Assembly (NCBI RefSeq): GCF_905147365.1
Contig: NC_056425.1
Span: 3,045,501-3,109,500, forward strand
DNA: 64,000 bases
Source: Aricia agestis
Taxonomy: Eukaryota; Arthropoda; Insecta; Lepidoptera; Lycaenidae
Direction of reading: 5' to 3'
Shown: positions 11,647 through 23,000 of the stretch, in pieces
Position numbering within the stretch: position 1 is the first letter of the stretch
How the letters are laid out: the number at the start of each line of letters is the position of its first letter
Made by a program: the position numbers and the translations under genes
The notes under the pieces: generated by a model
What the model saw: only the letters and a program-made list of their open reading frames with translations
What the model was told of the DNA's origin: nothing
Database searches by the model: none

Positions 11647-12120
11647 AGGCTCGATTTATATGCGTGCGCCAGAGTGTGCGGTATGTTTGCGCTGGCCTGG
11701 TATGTTGGCCGACACGGGCGGCTGATGTAGAGTTTATCTACTGTATAATATTATTTATATTATGCTAGTAATCTAAATAAGGCAAAGTGTCCTACTCTCA
11801 GTCTTTAACTTCTAAGTGCGTGGTGATTAATAGTTAATTATTTGTTTCCTTTAAATTATAGAGAGCGGTGATTAAAGAATGTCATTTAAGTTAAATTAGG
11901 AGAAGTAATTTCCGTGGGTATTAGGAAAGTAATGGTTTAGCGTATCCTTTGGCTTAACTTGATATTTACTTATTATTAGAAATTATAATTTAAAAATAAA
12001 TGTTATAAAATTTTAAATTTAGTATTGGTAGTATTTGGTTTTCGATTTTTTAATTTCTTTTAAATATGCAAACATACCTAATACCGTGCGACGAAGGAAC
12101 CGAACATTCTTCTACGATTA

Positions 12121-12356
12121 TTGCTAAGTACTCACATACGGTTTTGCTCGATCGAGCAATAACGTCGGGCTAAACCCGCGGCTCGGGCTTTCGACATTCA
12201 GCATTGCTCGATAGTTTTATTCTGAATCGATATATTTCATTCCATCGAGCCAGCTTGATGCGAGCTTCCGAGCTGTCAGTTTTGCGGTCCACACAGTAAT
12301 TATTACTCGATTCGGAGTAAAACTATCGAGCAAAACCGTATGTTGAGTACTAAGCA
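12121..12356. mobile_element. Palindromic MITE 'GCTAAGTACTCACATACGG'
   Basis: Left arm GCTAAGTACTCACATACGG then TTTTGCTCGATCGAGCAAT. Right arm ATCGAGCAAAACCGTATG then TTGAGTACTAAGC. The first ~45 bases of the same element recur at 20403-20456, where another repeat interrupts it. Confidence 0.8.
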
Positions 12357-12680
12357 TATAAGTAACTTATCTCTCGTCCTGTAGTTTTAGAGCCTATGCT
12401 TTTGGATAACCCTTTATAATATTATATTAGTATACTATCAAAATATAGTGCTTTACTAATTGTTTCCTGTCGTTAAAACGTGTTAAAAAAAATTAACATT
12501 TGGTAGTATTTCACCGGTTAACAGCATAACCTTAAATCGTTTTCATGTGTAAATTGATACCGGAACAACGTCCTGTTGTTCTCGGCTAAGGACTCGTGTA
12601 GCCGGCTCCTAGCACGTAATAGCAGCATGCAGTAGTACATAAACGCAGATGTAATTTTCTTCAAAATTAATAATATTATA

Positions 12681-12865
12681 CAGGGTTTAACAAAACTAAG
12701 TGAAAATACTTTAGGATGTATATCCCTTGTAGAGTTCAATGTGAAGGTAGCAGCACTGAAAAAGTTTTTTTATTGTATGAACAAGCGCCCTAGCGTCTTC
12801 AATTTGTCTATACAAACGGTGAACTCTATAAGGGGACACATACTCATCTAAAAGTATTATTTCTT
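12681..12865. mobile_element. Mariner-type foldback MITE, degenerate copy
   Basis: Begins after TA with CAGGGTTTAACAAAACTAAG and ACTTTAGGATG. The complementary arm (GTGAACTCTATAAGGGGACA) is present, but the terminal bases are lost. Confidence 0.6.
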
Positions 12866-13540
12866 TGGGAGAGTGTAGAGTATAGAATCCTAATATATAA
12901 GATATTATATTATTATGTTCTTAGTTGACTTCAAGTTAAAATTATTTTTAGGATTTAAACCTACGGTACGGTACCTTAGGTACACATTTCAATACATTTG
13001 CAATATTTAGGTGGCCTTGAGCGGAACTAGGCTGACGTTACATGACAGATCAAAAGGAACCAAATTTAAAACGTTACGATTCCTTAGTTTTTATTATTCG
13101 TAGATATGAACAATATAATATTTACTATTAATTGTATTGACTATGAATAAATATAGAAATTTCAAAATAATAAAGAGATAGATATAGAGAGATAGAAATA
13201 TTTCAGGGTAGGTATTTTTTAATTAACCGACTTCTAAAAAGGAGGTTATTTTGATTTCAACCTCTTTAAACACACAGTATCCTTGTTTCTGATTCAGGAA
13301 CTCTACTTGAGTAGGTAGAAGAGTGTAGAGTGTCTGTAATCGATCTATTCCCAGTCTAACAAACGGAAGAATTCATACACCTACACAGTATCATGTAACA
13401 ACGATCGAGCATAATGCTCTATATTATTAAGAAGATATCATGAGTATTCAAGAACTAGGTATATTGACTTATTAACTACAAAAATTAACGAGTTTCTTTT
13501 GTTTCTAAAGTTTTTAAGCATTATTTTTAAGCATTATCTA

Positions 13541-13805
13541 CAGTGTGTAACAAAAATAAGTGATAATACTTTAGGGTGTGTACGTGTTCCTTGTAGAGAG
13601 TTCACTGTGAAAGTAGCAGCTATGAAAGACGAAAATTTTTTTTCACTTTTGTACTCGTATGGGCATTGGCCCGAGCGTCACGAGTTACCCCATACAAAAG
13701 TGAAAAAAAACTTTGGTCTTTCAGCGCTGCTACTTTCACAGTGAACTCTCTACGAGGAACACGTACACACCCTAAAGTATTATCACTTATTTTTGTTACA
13801 CCCTG
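13541..13805. mobile_element. Mariner-type foldback MITE, full copy
   Basis: Near-perfect arms of about 130 bases: CAGTGTGTAACAAAAATAAG at the left, CTTATTTTTGTTACACCCTG at the right, around a core holding CATTGGCCCGAGCGTCACGA. It is flanked on both sides by TA (13539-13540, 13806-13807), the duplication expected for Tc1/mariner insertions. Sister copies: 32511-32767 (full) and 9.69, 12.68 and 62.78 kb (partial). Confidence 0.85.
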
Positions 13806-14204
13806 TAGATTTCAATCATTACGTATAAGAATGGTTCAGGGATCAGAGTTTCATTAAGACAAGGTAAATAGATACAAGTCGCCCTTTCATATTCAACAAT
13901 AATATTATAATAATATGGAAATGTAGATTATTTTTATAGAGATATAAAATTTTCTATTCCGCCATGTTATATTTCCGCCATTCGCAATTTCCGTACAGGC
14001 GCAATATTTCCGCCATCATAGGCCAAGAGTTGATGACAAAAGATTAGTTGATGACATAAGAGAAAGGTGAAAAAATGTCGTTTTACATATCCGGTAAGAG
14101 CATGGCGTCCAGTGTTTTATGTTGAGTGTTTTATGCTTAGTTTAATAATATATTGGCTTGCCTAGAAGCAATAAGTATTAAGCTTTTGTGCGCAGTTTCT
14201 CTAG

Positions 14205-14445
14205 TTCAGCCTTTCCCAAAGTAGGCTCCGCTGAGCCCTAGGCCTTGCGAGCGATACATGATTTTTTTTTATAAATGTCGTCACTCATCGGACATGAGCC
14301 ACCATAGAGACAATCATTTAAACACAAAACTTCCTTTTCTCTTGGGCGTCCATCAAAATTGTCACTACTTTAAAGGTTCTGCCACCAAAAAGTCTGAGAA
14401 CCGTTCCAGTTTGTTGTGGTTCTATGTGAGCAAAAGTAGAGTTTC
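14205..14445. mobile_element. hAT-like MITE 'CAGCCTTTCCCAAAG'
   Basis: Starts TTCAGCCTTTCCCAAAGTAGG and contains GAGCCACCATAGAGACAATC. It shares this and the CTGAGAACCG end with the element at 19.63 kb. Target-site duplication is not clear. Confidence 0.45.
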
Positions 14446-14467
14446 TAGGTACTGAAACATGTCATGA

Positions 14468-14820
14468 ACATCCGTGGTGTAGTGGTATAGAGCGTGGCTC
14501 TTAACTCGGAGGTCGTAGATTCGATTCCCGCGTTAGAAACATGTTATTTCCAAGTTTGGTTAGGGCAATGCAGGCTGATCACCTGACAAGTAAGATGATC
14601 CGTGCGTCGGATGGGCATGTAAAAAGTCGGTCCTGCGCCTGATCTCTTGCCAGTCGTGTCGGTCTTCCGTCCCACTGGGTTATGAGAGTAAAGGAATAGA
14701 TACTCTTGTGTACTGCGCACACACTTGGGCACTATAAAATTACTCCTACGTAGCTTGCCTGGTTACAATGAAACCGGCCACCGTCACCGAAACCGGTGTG
14801 GGAGCTATTATTATTATTAG
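14468..14820 (+). mobile_element. tRNA-Lys-derived SINE with (ATT)n tail
   Basis: The first ~72 bases resemble a tRNA gene: TCCGTGGTGTAGTGGTATAG gives the 5' stem and A box, GGCTCTTAACTCGG an anticodon loop with CTT (lysine), and GATTCGATTCC the B box. The body continues with ACTGGGTTATGAGAGTAAAG and ends AAACCGGTGTGGGAGC followed by ATTATTATTATT at about 14807-14818. The head lacks perfect tRNA pairing and has the unrelated tail, so it is a SINE, not a functional tRNA gene. Confidence 0.8.
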
Positions 14821-15053
14821 TATGGATTAGCTTTTTTCCAAATATAAGTTCCAAGAGTATCCAGAATCTATGCAAGTCATGATGACACATGATGTAGACG
14901 AGCATAATATAAAGCTAATGATGCGCGCTTTCTGTCGAAGGGGAGAAAGTCCGTTATTAAGAAGTACGATTATTGTGTAATACGATCGAATACTGTAGTC
15001 TGTAGTCAAATGCTTCCTTTGTTGCTAGATGAGAAAACTATGTTTAAACTTTC

Positions 15054-15209
15054 AGGGTGGGTTGCACCAGAGGCGTAGTTATAGTTAAGGTTAAGGTTAT
15101 AGTCAAATATGGCGTCCATTATGAACTTTTACTAGGGATTTGACAGTTCATTTGACATTTTGTTATGGTTAAAGTTATAGTTCAGAAGTAATTTGGTGCA
15201 ACCCACCCT
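15054..15209. mobile_element. Palindromic MITE 'AGGGTGGGTTGCACCA'
   Basis: Ends AGGGTGGGTTGCACCA and TGGTGCAACCCACCCT; inner complementary segments around GTTATAGTTAAGG and TTAAAGTTATAG. No coding capacity. Confidence 0.8.
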
Positions 15210-15467
15210 AATAATTCCTCCTTGATGAAAGATATCCTTCCTTTTAAGCTATATAGTTTTTATCGCAGGCTTTGATCACGGCGACCGAAATTCCATAACG
15301 AAAATAAACGAAAGACGTATAGCCAAGTTGCTATTTAACTTTTTGTTTATAAAATCAGCCAAGTATTTGGCTTCCTCGACTACTGCTTTTCTTGAGCAGA
15401 ATACTAGTCATATTTTGAACGAATTGGAATATGTTCCAAATATTTTTTTAAATTAGATAATAAGACA

Positions 15468-15752
15468 ATGGAGGAAATCTCTTGCAGAAATAAATTACCT
15501 TTAAATAGTCAAAATCCTACCAATAACTTAATAGATTCAAATATAGTAAGTGAAAATAATTGTAATTTAATTAATCTAGTGCATCAGAATTTACAAGGTA
15601 TGGTAGGTAAAGATATATATTGAATATATTGAAATTATATAAAGATATATATTGAATATATTAATATGTATATATTGAAATTGAGTTATTTTTGAAGGAA
15701 TTTAACATAGATATTATGTGTATATCTGAAGTCTGAACATTGGTTCAGATCA
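15468..15752 (+). pseudogene. 5' fragment of a LINE endonuclease ORF
   Basis: An ATG at 15468 opens a frame MEEISCRNKL... that reaches LINLVHQNLQGMVGK, the start of a LINE endonuclease domain. The frame then breaks in an AT-rich duplication (TAAAGATATATATTGAATAT twice, 15609 and 15639). It resumes as ELFLKEFNIDIMCISE, the next endonuclease motif, before stopping. Sequence after 15755 belongs to a different repeat. Confidence 0.7.
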
Positions 15753-15755
15753 CAT

Positions 15756-16508
15756 TGAACTCATTTTCAATTTCAATGATTGACAGCCACTTTTCTCTGA
15801 AACTATAAGAGCTATACTATTGAAACTTGGTAAGTCGATGTAATATATAAACTGCATTAAGATTTTGATACAAAAATGAAAAAATATTAAAAATTTTAGG
15901 GATCCCAACGGGTACAACTGAAACAAAAAAAATTTTTTTTACCTATACGTGTAGGCTATCTATGGATAGGTCTTCAAAAATCATATTGAGGTTTCTAATA
16001 TCATTTTTTTCTAACCTGAATAGTTTGCGGGAGAGACTCTTCCAAAGTGGTAAAATGTGTGTCCCCCCCCCTCTAACTTCTAAAGAAAGCATGATAATTC
16101 TAAAAAAAATATATGATGTACATTACTATAAAAACTACCAACGAAAATTGGTTTGAACGAGATCTAACAAGTAGTTTTTTATACGTCATAAATAGTAAAC
16201 CTTAGGGTCTACACATACGGACCGTATTTCAACTGCAATCCAACTGCAAATTGCAGTTCAAGTGCAGTTTGAATGCAGTTGACACGACTGCAATCGTGTC
16301 AATATTGCAGTCGTGTCAACTGCTTTCAAACTGCAATTTGCAGTTGGATTGCAGTTGAAATGCGGTCCGTCTGTGTAGACCCTTAATTTAACTTTCATTA
16401 AATCAACTGAAATATACAAATAAATCGAAAACCTTTTAATTTCATAGAAATAAACCTTATTGCTGCTGCCGAACCCTTCATGGGCGAGTCCAACTCGCAC
16501 TTGGCCGG
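15756..16508 (-). repeat. 'CGGCCAAGTGCGAGT' repeat, minus copy, interrupted
   Basis: The right end is CTTCATGGGCGAGTCCAACT then CGCACTTGGCCG, the reverse complement of the CGGCCAAGTGCG end at 20.46 kb. The element is split by the palindrome at 16205-16382. The left boundary is approximate. Confidence 0.6.
16205..16382. mobile_element. TGCA-rich PIF/Harbinger-like MITE
   Basis: Ends GGGTCTACACATACGGACC and GGTCCGTCTGTGTAGACCC; the interior is a run of CTGCA/TGCAG motifs that folds on itself. It is flanked by TTA on both sides (16202-16204 and 16383-16385), the 3-bp target duplication expected for PIF/Harbinger. A relative lies at 36589-36842, flanked by TAA. Confidence 0.8.
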
Positions 16509-17157
16509 CGTTTTACATTAATTTGTTGTTTTAACTCGTTACGCTAGGGACGTGCCTAATTTTGTGTTTTTGTTATTGCAATCATAATCCAACGCGAAAA
16601 TTCTTTATTTTCCTTTCAATTTTCATATTGTTAACTAACTTCATTTCTTCTGTAAACAAACCCGATCTCTGTCAATTTAACTGTTGATGGAGGAGACAGA
16701 CCTGCAAGGATCATCTGACCTTAGGATTACACTCTTAAAGGGCCGTAGATGCAAATAACTGTCATTAAATGGCACAAACCAATATTTAAAATTCGACTAC
16801 TGAAAAATGTTACTTGGATCATGGATGACATGGAATAGAGGGTAGAAGTGAAACAGCTGTCACTTAAATGATACCGGTCGCTGATTTGCTGCTGATTTTA
16901 GTTACAAAAACGGTACGGTTAAACCATTGTAAGGATGTGACGTGGCTCGTCCCGTGGTCTCGGCAAGGTTGGTACTGTTGGAGTACTGTCAAGTTTTAGC
17001 GGGTAGGGCGTCTACTACCATCTTTTCGGGCACGGAGAGTCCTACATATCCACAGTAGGATGCAGCACCTGATATGGGCGCGGTATGTGGAAAAGTATTT
17101 CTCGGTGTTAAAAAAAGAGTTGTTCCATCACAAAATCACGTCTTGTTTTATCTATTT

Positions 17158-17290
17158 ATTAACCAGCTTCCAAAAAGGAGGAGGTTATAATATGTTCGTC
17201 TGTTCATATTTTTTTTATGTTCAACCATAACTTCGCCGCTTATGGACCGATTTTCATAATTCTTTTGTTTTTGTACAGGGTTTAATCCAA
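17158..17290 (+). repeat. 'CTTCCAAAAAGGAGGAGGTT' repeat fragment
   Basis: TTAACCAGCTTCCAAAAAGG, AGGAGGTTATA, then CGCCGCTTATGGACCGATTT. Short copies of the same block occur at 13227, 28214, 37924 and 53909. Confidence 0.55.
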
Positions 17291-17769
17291 AGTTGGTACC
17301 ATGTTCACAAAAGTGGTAATCTGATGATGGGATCCATAAAGAGTCGAGGGGATTCCTTGAAATTTGCACCAGCTAAGTTCTATGTCAAGTATCTAGCCAG
17401 TTCTAGGCTGGTTCCGATTTCAAACGAATGAAAATTGAGTACAGAATAAGTTGAGGTTTAGTCGAATTTTGAAAAAGGCACTAATAAAGAATAAGAATTA
17501 TTTCATACTTTTTAGAGCATTTTAAGAATATTGTTTTTACCTCAAAGGTTAATTTTTTTGTTAAAAAATAATTCATCTTCATCATTTCGTTGCTGTGCTT
17601 AGTGTAAACCTTCGATTTTGCAATCATCGTGGAATGTAATGATATTTGCTTTGATGGTTAACGCCTATCCATAAAAGCGTCGGCATTCAAACATCGCCTA
17701 CTACAATTAGGACTAACTAGGTATGATACCTAGACACCTAACATATCGATGTTAGTAAATATTAAAAGC

Positions 17770-18118
17770 CTAGCCGGTTTATTTAATTCCAATCCGCAGC
17801 AGGCGTAGCATGGTCACCATAGAAATGGTTTCATTCTACGGAAGAATAGACAAAATGACAGTTAGACAAGACAAAGTGACAGTTAGACAATGGAAATCCG
17901 CCATTTTGTCGATAAAATCTGTCAGTATGTCGATTCTTTCCCATGTCTACTGTTGTTATGCTATTTTTTAGAAAGGAACCGTTTCTATGGTGACCATGCT
18001 ACGCCTGCTCGAATACTCTTTATTACAATTCCAGCGCATTACTGTGCCCGTTTACATTATTCCAATAATAATATCTAGCACTGAATTGGATACTGGATTG
18101 GAATTGTGTTAACCGGCC
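17770..18118. mobile_element. Nested pair of palindromic MITEs
   Basis: Outer arms: AGCCGGTTTATTTAATTCCA at the left and GGAATTGTGTTAACCGGCC at the right. Inside, at 17799-18008, is a second palindrome with ends GCAGGCGTAGCATGGTCACC and GGTGACCATGCTACGCCTGC. The inner one therefore inserted into the outer. Confidence 0.75.
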
Positions 18119-18217
18119 ATAACACAAATACTTAAAGAATCAGGATATTTGACGAAAAAATTACTTACAACAAAATGTATGTAAAAATGTACCATCGAAG
18201 AAATTAGATTCATAGGT

Positions 18218-18566
18218 TTTTTTTTTTTGTTTTTTTTTATGAAATAAGGGGGGCAAACGAGCAAACGGGTCACCTGATGGAAAGCAACTTCCGTCGCCCA
18301 TGGACACTCGCAGCATCAAAAGAGCTGCAGGTGCGTTGCCGGCCTTCTAAGGGGTAATAGGGGAGGGTAGAGAAGGGAATAGGGGAGGGTACGGAAGGAA
18401 ATAGGGGAGGGTAGGGAAAGGAAAAGGGTAGGGGATTGGGCCTCCGGTAAACTCACTTACTCGGCGAAACACAGCGCAAGCGCTGTTTCACGCCGGTTTT
18501 CTGTGAGGACGTGGTATCTCTCCGGTCGAGCCGGCCCATTCGTGCCGAAGCATGGCTCTCCCACGT
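18218..18566 (-). mobile_element. Poly-A SINE-like element, copy 2
   Basis: Minus-orientation copy with all blocks, including an expanded GGGAATAGGGGAGGGTA region (several imperfect repeats at about 18355-18435) and a long T-run at its left end (the A-tail). Confidence 0.8.
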
Positions 18567-18571
18567 AAAAA

Positions 18572-18690
18572 AGGTAGGTGGTTGATGGACCTACGTTATT
18601 TGGTTTGAAGTAACACAACCAAAATTTTACGTAGTTCCATGACTAGCTGCCTGTGAAGTGTGAAATGTGAATCAACTTCACTGATTGTAC
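18572..18690. mobile_element. 'CCTAGGCAG' MITE, degenerate copy
   Basis: GATGGACCTACGTTATTTGG and the distal GTGAATCAACTTCACTGATT place it in the family of 4455-4608. It abuts SINE-like copy 2. Confidence 0.5.
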
Positions 18691-18699
18691 AAGCCTAAC

Positions 18700-19350
18700 A
18701 TGACCCTAAACATAGAGACGAAAAATTCTATCGATATCGATTTCATTATTAAGTATTATCGATTATCGTTAGATCAGTATCGCAGTACACGACCTAGTAA
18801 TTATACACTGCCCACGTGATAACAAGCCGGTACACGATGCCGACTGATGTTACTCATCTATTACAAACTAGCTTTTAACTATGGCTCTAAGGCCCAATTT
18901 AATCAAGGTCTGTTAGTGTTAACAGAATGTTAAAATCCTTAATTCATATGAATTGAAAAATGAAAGAGTTTTTATTAAATGTTAATTCGAGCTAAAACTT
19001 TAACAGTCGCTGATGAAATTGGGTTTATTGCAGGTGCAGTTTGGCCGCTACACCGCGAGATCACTATTCACTAGCAATAATTATTGTATGTAACGATTTA
19101 TTTAAATAGCGGCGCGGTCGCCCTGTCATTTAATAGGTTGGGGAAAAAGTCTTCTCGCATTATAGTATGTATGAACTTGTCATAAAATCTCTTGGGCTAT
19201 ACCAATTACCATTGTATCTGGCTGATTTTGGTATCATTAAAAAGTTTTAATTTTACAGAAGACTATTCCAAATTCAAATTATGTAAATGTGAGATTTTTA
19301 TTTGTTTTTCTTATTGTCAAAATGAGTGATTCGAATGAAGAAACTCGATA
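18700..19350. other. No gene seen
   Basis: Intergenic sequence with an ATCGAT-rich stretch near 18730-18770. No coding or clear repeat boundary. Confidence 0.45.
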
Positions 19351-19354
19351 CAGT

Positions 19355-19442
19355 AAAATCGGTCCAGCGCTTTGGGCATGAAGAGATAACAGACAGACGT
19401 ACAGACAGACAGACACACATTCACATTTATAATATTATAATT
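19355..19442 (+). repeat. RTE-like 3' tail fragment
   Basis: AAATCGGTCCAGCGCTTTGG, GCATGAAGAGATAACAGACA, ACATTCACATTTATAATATT. Only the last part of the tail is present. Confidence 0.6.
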
Positions 19443-19628
19443 TTTATAATTTTTAAGTATAAGTAAGGTATGGATGTCAATTGATACTAATCATATGTAA
19501 TCACTAATCAGTTTAGTCTTCAATTGACATAATATTGATGCGATGAGGTAACATCTTATCTAATGCATTAGCATAACATACCTATCGGATGATATCATAT
19601 CGTCATAGATAAAATTCTAGATCAGCTA

Positions 19629-19852
19629 TTCTCAAAGGATGCTCTGCGAGCCCTGGGGCTCGGCCTATTAGAAGCTCTGCGAGCCATACATAAATTGCTT
19701 TTTAGAAATGTCATCAGGCACCATAGAATTATAACCTTTCAGGCACTAGTATAGAGACAATTCATTCAAAGACAAAATGTTTTTTTTTTGGGGATCCGTA
19801 AAAATGTCACTCAAAAGTTTTTCGCTACCAATAAAGTTTGAGGACCGCTGGT
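19629..19852. mobile_element. hAT-like MITE 'CAGCTATTCTCAAAGG'
   Basis: Ends CAGCTATTCTCAAAGG and TTTGAGGACCGCTG; flanks TTCTAGAT and GTTTAAAT match at 5 of 8 positions. It shares its interior with the copy at 14.2 kb. Confidence 0.6.
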
Positions 19853-20456
19853 TTAAATAATTGTTGATATAAAAAGTAATAAGAAACGAAACATTCTTCT
19901 GTTATTTCGGTACTTTGTCTAGAGTTGACATAATAATATACATGTATAACTCATATAACACCCAGATCGATAAAAACTTTTTACATCCCTAAATTATTAT
20001 AAAGACAGTATTAAATATTTGAAAGTAATCGATAACGCAATAAAATTTAAAATATTATATTGTGTGTGAACAAGTAGGTTATAAAAATCAAAATCTTCTT
20101 TGCAATATTAAATCGATTACCGCACACAATGTCATACAAAAAACATACTGACTGGCATACAAATTATAAGTTTATAAGGCCCCGATCACACCTAGCCGGT
20201 TAAACGAGATTTTGAGCCAGTCGATACAGGTGAACACGGATTCTCCAAAATCAGTTTCGATTATTTTAAGAACACATTATAATTTTGAACAGTTCCTTCG
20301 CCTATTTCTTTCATATTATATTCATATTTTGTGGACCATAAAAATTAGTGATTCCTTGTCATACTTAGTTAAGATATTTATTTTAATAATTATTATGCTC
20401 TAATGCTAAGTACTCACATACGGTGTTGCTCGATTCAGCAATCACGTAGAGTAATA

Positions 20457-20895
20457 ATCGGCCAAGTGCGAGTCGGACTCGCGCACGTAGGGTTCCGTAC
20501 CGTTATCGAGCAAAAATAAGCCACAAATTGTGTTTTTTGTATGGGAGCCTCCCTCAATTTTTTATTTTATTTTAGTATTAGGTATTATTAATTATTAAAG
20601 TACACATACAATGAAGGATTTTATGAAAATTTCAAGTGTCTACTTGTTACAATTATTAAAATCGAGCAAAAAAGGTCAAAAAAATCACGTTTGTTGTATG
20701 GGAGAACCCCTTTTTAAAAATATTAATTTTATTTTGTTTTTAGTATTAGTTGTTATAGCGGCAACAGCAGTACACAATCTGTAAAAATTTTAGAAGTCTA
20801 GCTATAGCGGTTTTTGAGATACAGCCTGGAGAAAGACAGACAACGAAGTCTTAGTAATAGGGTCCCGTTTTTACCCTTTGGGTACGGAACCCTTA
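20457..20895 (+). repeat. 'CGGCCAAGTGCGAGT' repeat, plus copy
   Basis: CGGCCAAGTGCGAGTCGGAC, TCGCGCACGTAGGGTTCCG; later TTGTATGGGAGAACCCC; it ends GGTCCCGTTTTTACCCTTTG then GGGTACGGAACCCTTA. Inserted into or next to the truncated MITE at 20403-20456. Confidence 0.65.
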
Positions 20896-21067
20896 AAACC
20901 ACGGCTCAGTCTTTCTTTATTATTCTTTATAATTGACCCGAAAATTAATGCTCTATTTATTATTTAATTGAGAATACTCTGAGGGAGGTACAATTGAGCA
21001 TGTTCGGTGTTCGAAGTCGTTGCCATTTAGTCATTCTGTGTACAGAAATACTAAATGGCAACGACTT

Positions 21068-21392
21068 CGTGGGAGAGCCATGCTTCGGCACGAATGGGCC
21101 GGCTCGACCGGATAAGTACCACGTTCTCACAGAAAACCGGCGTGAAACAGCGCTTGCGCTGTGTTTCGCCGAGTGAGTGAGTTTACCGGAGGCCCAATCC
21201 CCTACCCTATTCCCTTTCCTACCCTCCCCTATTCCCTTCCCTACCATCCCCTATTACCCTATTCCCTCTTAAAAGGCCGGCAACGCATATGCAGCTCTTC
21301 TGATGCTGTGAGTGTCCATGGGCGACGGAAGTTGCTTTCCATTAGGTGACCCGATTGCTCGTTTGCCCCCTTATTTCATAAAAAAAAAAAAA
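21068..21392 (+). mobile_element. Poly-A SINE-like element, copy 3
   Basis: Plus orientation, complete: CGTGGGAGAGCCATGCTTCG to TTATTTCATA and an A-tail. Immediately upstream is a small hairpin (GAAGTCGTTGCCATTTAGT / ACTAAATGGCAACGACTTC, 21014-21068). Confidence 0.85.
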
Positions 21393-21679
21393 GAAATTCT
21401 TGATCACCCCTCTCACTCTGGTTCTAGAAGTTTCCAGAACCGCGAAGTGCAATCGAAGTCTACAGAGGATTTCTTATAAAGAATGCTGGGAGCAAAAAGC
21501 GAGCGTGCCGTTAAGTTCTGAAAGCGTAAAATATTTGATGCATGAGCCGCATGCGATGTTTTATAGCTGTTTCCAATGCCGCTCTTAATGAGTTTCGTAA
21601 TTATTTAATGACATGCAAACATAACAGCTGATGTAACAGTAAATTTCGCCAGACGTAAACTTTACGGACTTAGATGGAA

Positions 21680-21884
21680 TTATATGACGTCCGCAACTTT
21701 GCTGCGCCATAGTTCTTTTATCGCGCGGGAACCGTACATTTACGGGAATAAAAAGTATCCTATGTCCCTTTCTGGGACTCGAAGTATCTCCATACCAAAC
21801 AGTGGAATCGGTTAAGCGGTTTGGGCGTAAAGAGGTAAAAGACAGACAGAAACACTTTCGCATTTATAAAATTAGTATGGATAG
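21680..21884 (+). repeat. RTE-like 3' tail repeat
   Basis: GACGTCCGCAACTTTGCTGC, ATCGCGCGGGAACCGTACAT, ending TTTCGCATTTATAAAATTAG and TATGGA. Confidence 0.7.
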
Positions 21885-22084
21885 AATGTCTAAGAAGTGA
21901 GTTTGATAAGGAAAGTGTATTATATTATAATATAAATAATTAACAAAATAACTACTAGCACAGTGTATGCAGACTGTGTAGTACATTGTTTTTTCCTTGT
22001 TTGTCAAGACGCTATTGTAACGAATGAAACAAAAATCAAACACTTTTCTCTCGCTCTACTTTTAACTCCCTCTTACTTATACTT

Positions 22085-22198
22085 TAGGCCGGCAACGCAC
22101 CTGCAGCTCTTCTGATGCTGCGAGTGTCCATGGGCGACGGAAGTTGCTTTGCATCAGGTGAGCCGTTTGCTCGCTTGCCCCCTTATTTCATAAAAAAA
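22085..22198 (+). mobile_element. Poly-A SINE-like element, 3' fragment
   Basis: Only the 3' part: GGCCGGCAACGCACCTGCAG to TTATTTCATAAAAAAA. 5'-truncated. Confidence 0.75.
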
Positions 22199-22862
22199 AT
22201 ACTTATGTAGATTTGAAATCACTACAAAACATCGAATTTCTTCATTATTATAAGTCGCCTTAAAGGCAGCTAGATTCTAGACGTTTTAGCTACTAGAACA
22301 CCAGCTATATTTGAATAAATCAAAGCTAATTATTATTGTGAATAGTAAATTCCCTCAACGCCCCTGCGCACAATATAATGAAGACGTGTTCGTACTAGTA
22401 ACACAATCTGGCGGGAATAAAATATACGCTGAACACAATTAAAACGACTGCTACTGCATTTTAATGATAAGAATAATTTGCTACGTTGAAGCAAATTAAA
22501 TTTAAAAAATGTGTTAGGGTTTACACCGAAACGTGGCGCGATTTGGCGAAACGTAATTTCAAATCTTATATCGCTATCATGCATCCTCGCGTCGTTTTTC
22601 GTTACATCCGCTTATCTAAGCAACACAATGAAAGAAATAAGAACAACAATAACAAATATTTAATTGGTCTTTGACATCAACTATCTTTAAATTCAAGGTC
22701 ACAGTTTTATACAACAAGTTATTTATATTACACAGAGGTTTCTGGAACTCTTAAAATGCAAAATTAATACTAACAAGATTCATTTAACATAAATTAATGA
22801 TGAAACACTCTTCTAACGATAATAATGACGAAATCTTATCTGTAATACTTTGGCCTCATCTT

Positions 22863-22868
22863 TTTATT
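22863..22868 (-). promoter_or_regulatory. Polyadenylation signal (MCCC2)
   Basis: AATAAA on the minus strand about 135 bases after the MCCC2 stop codon; the most plausible cleavage signal seen. Confidence 0.5.
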
Positions 22869-23000
22869 TATACTGATAAGTAGCTCAATTGTAAACTTGA
22901 GATACACTATCACTGTACACATTGTAAACAAATATATTCTTGTCCTCGTTACATAACTAATGATTCTTTTGGTGTTACTTTGGTATTTCGTATTACGCAA

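Noticed and set aside
14468..14540. tRNA-Lys(CTT) gene
   Set aside because: Boxes A and B and an anticodon loop are visible, but stems are imperfect and the sequence continues into a SINE body with an (ATT)n tail.
16058..16070. Poly-C run as an origin or G-quadruplex signal
   Set aside because: A single C8 run inside a common lepidopteran repeat, not four tracts.
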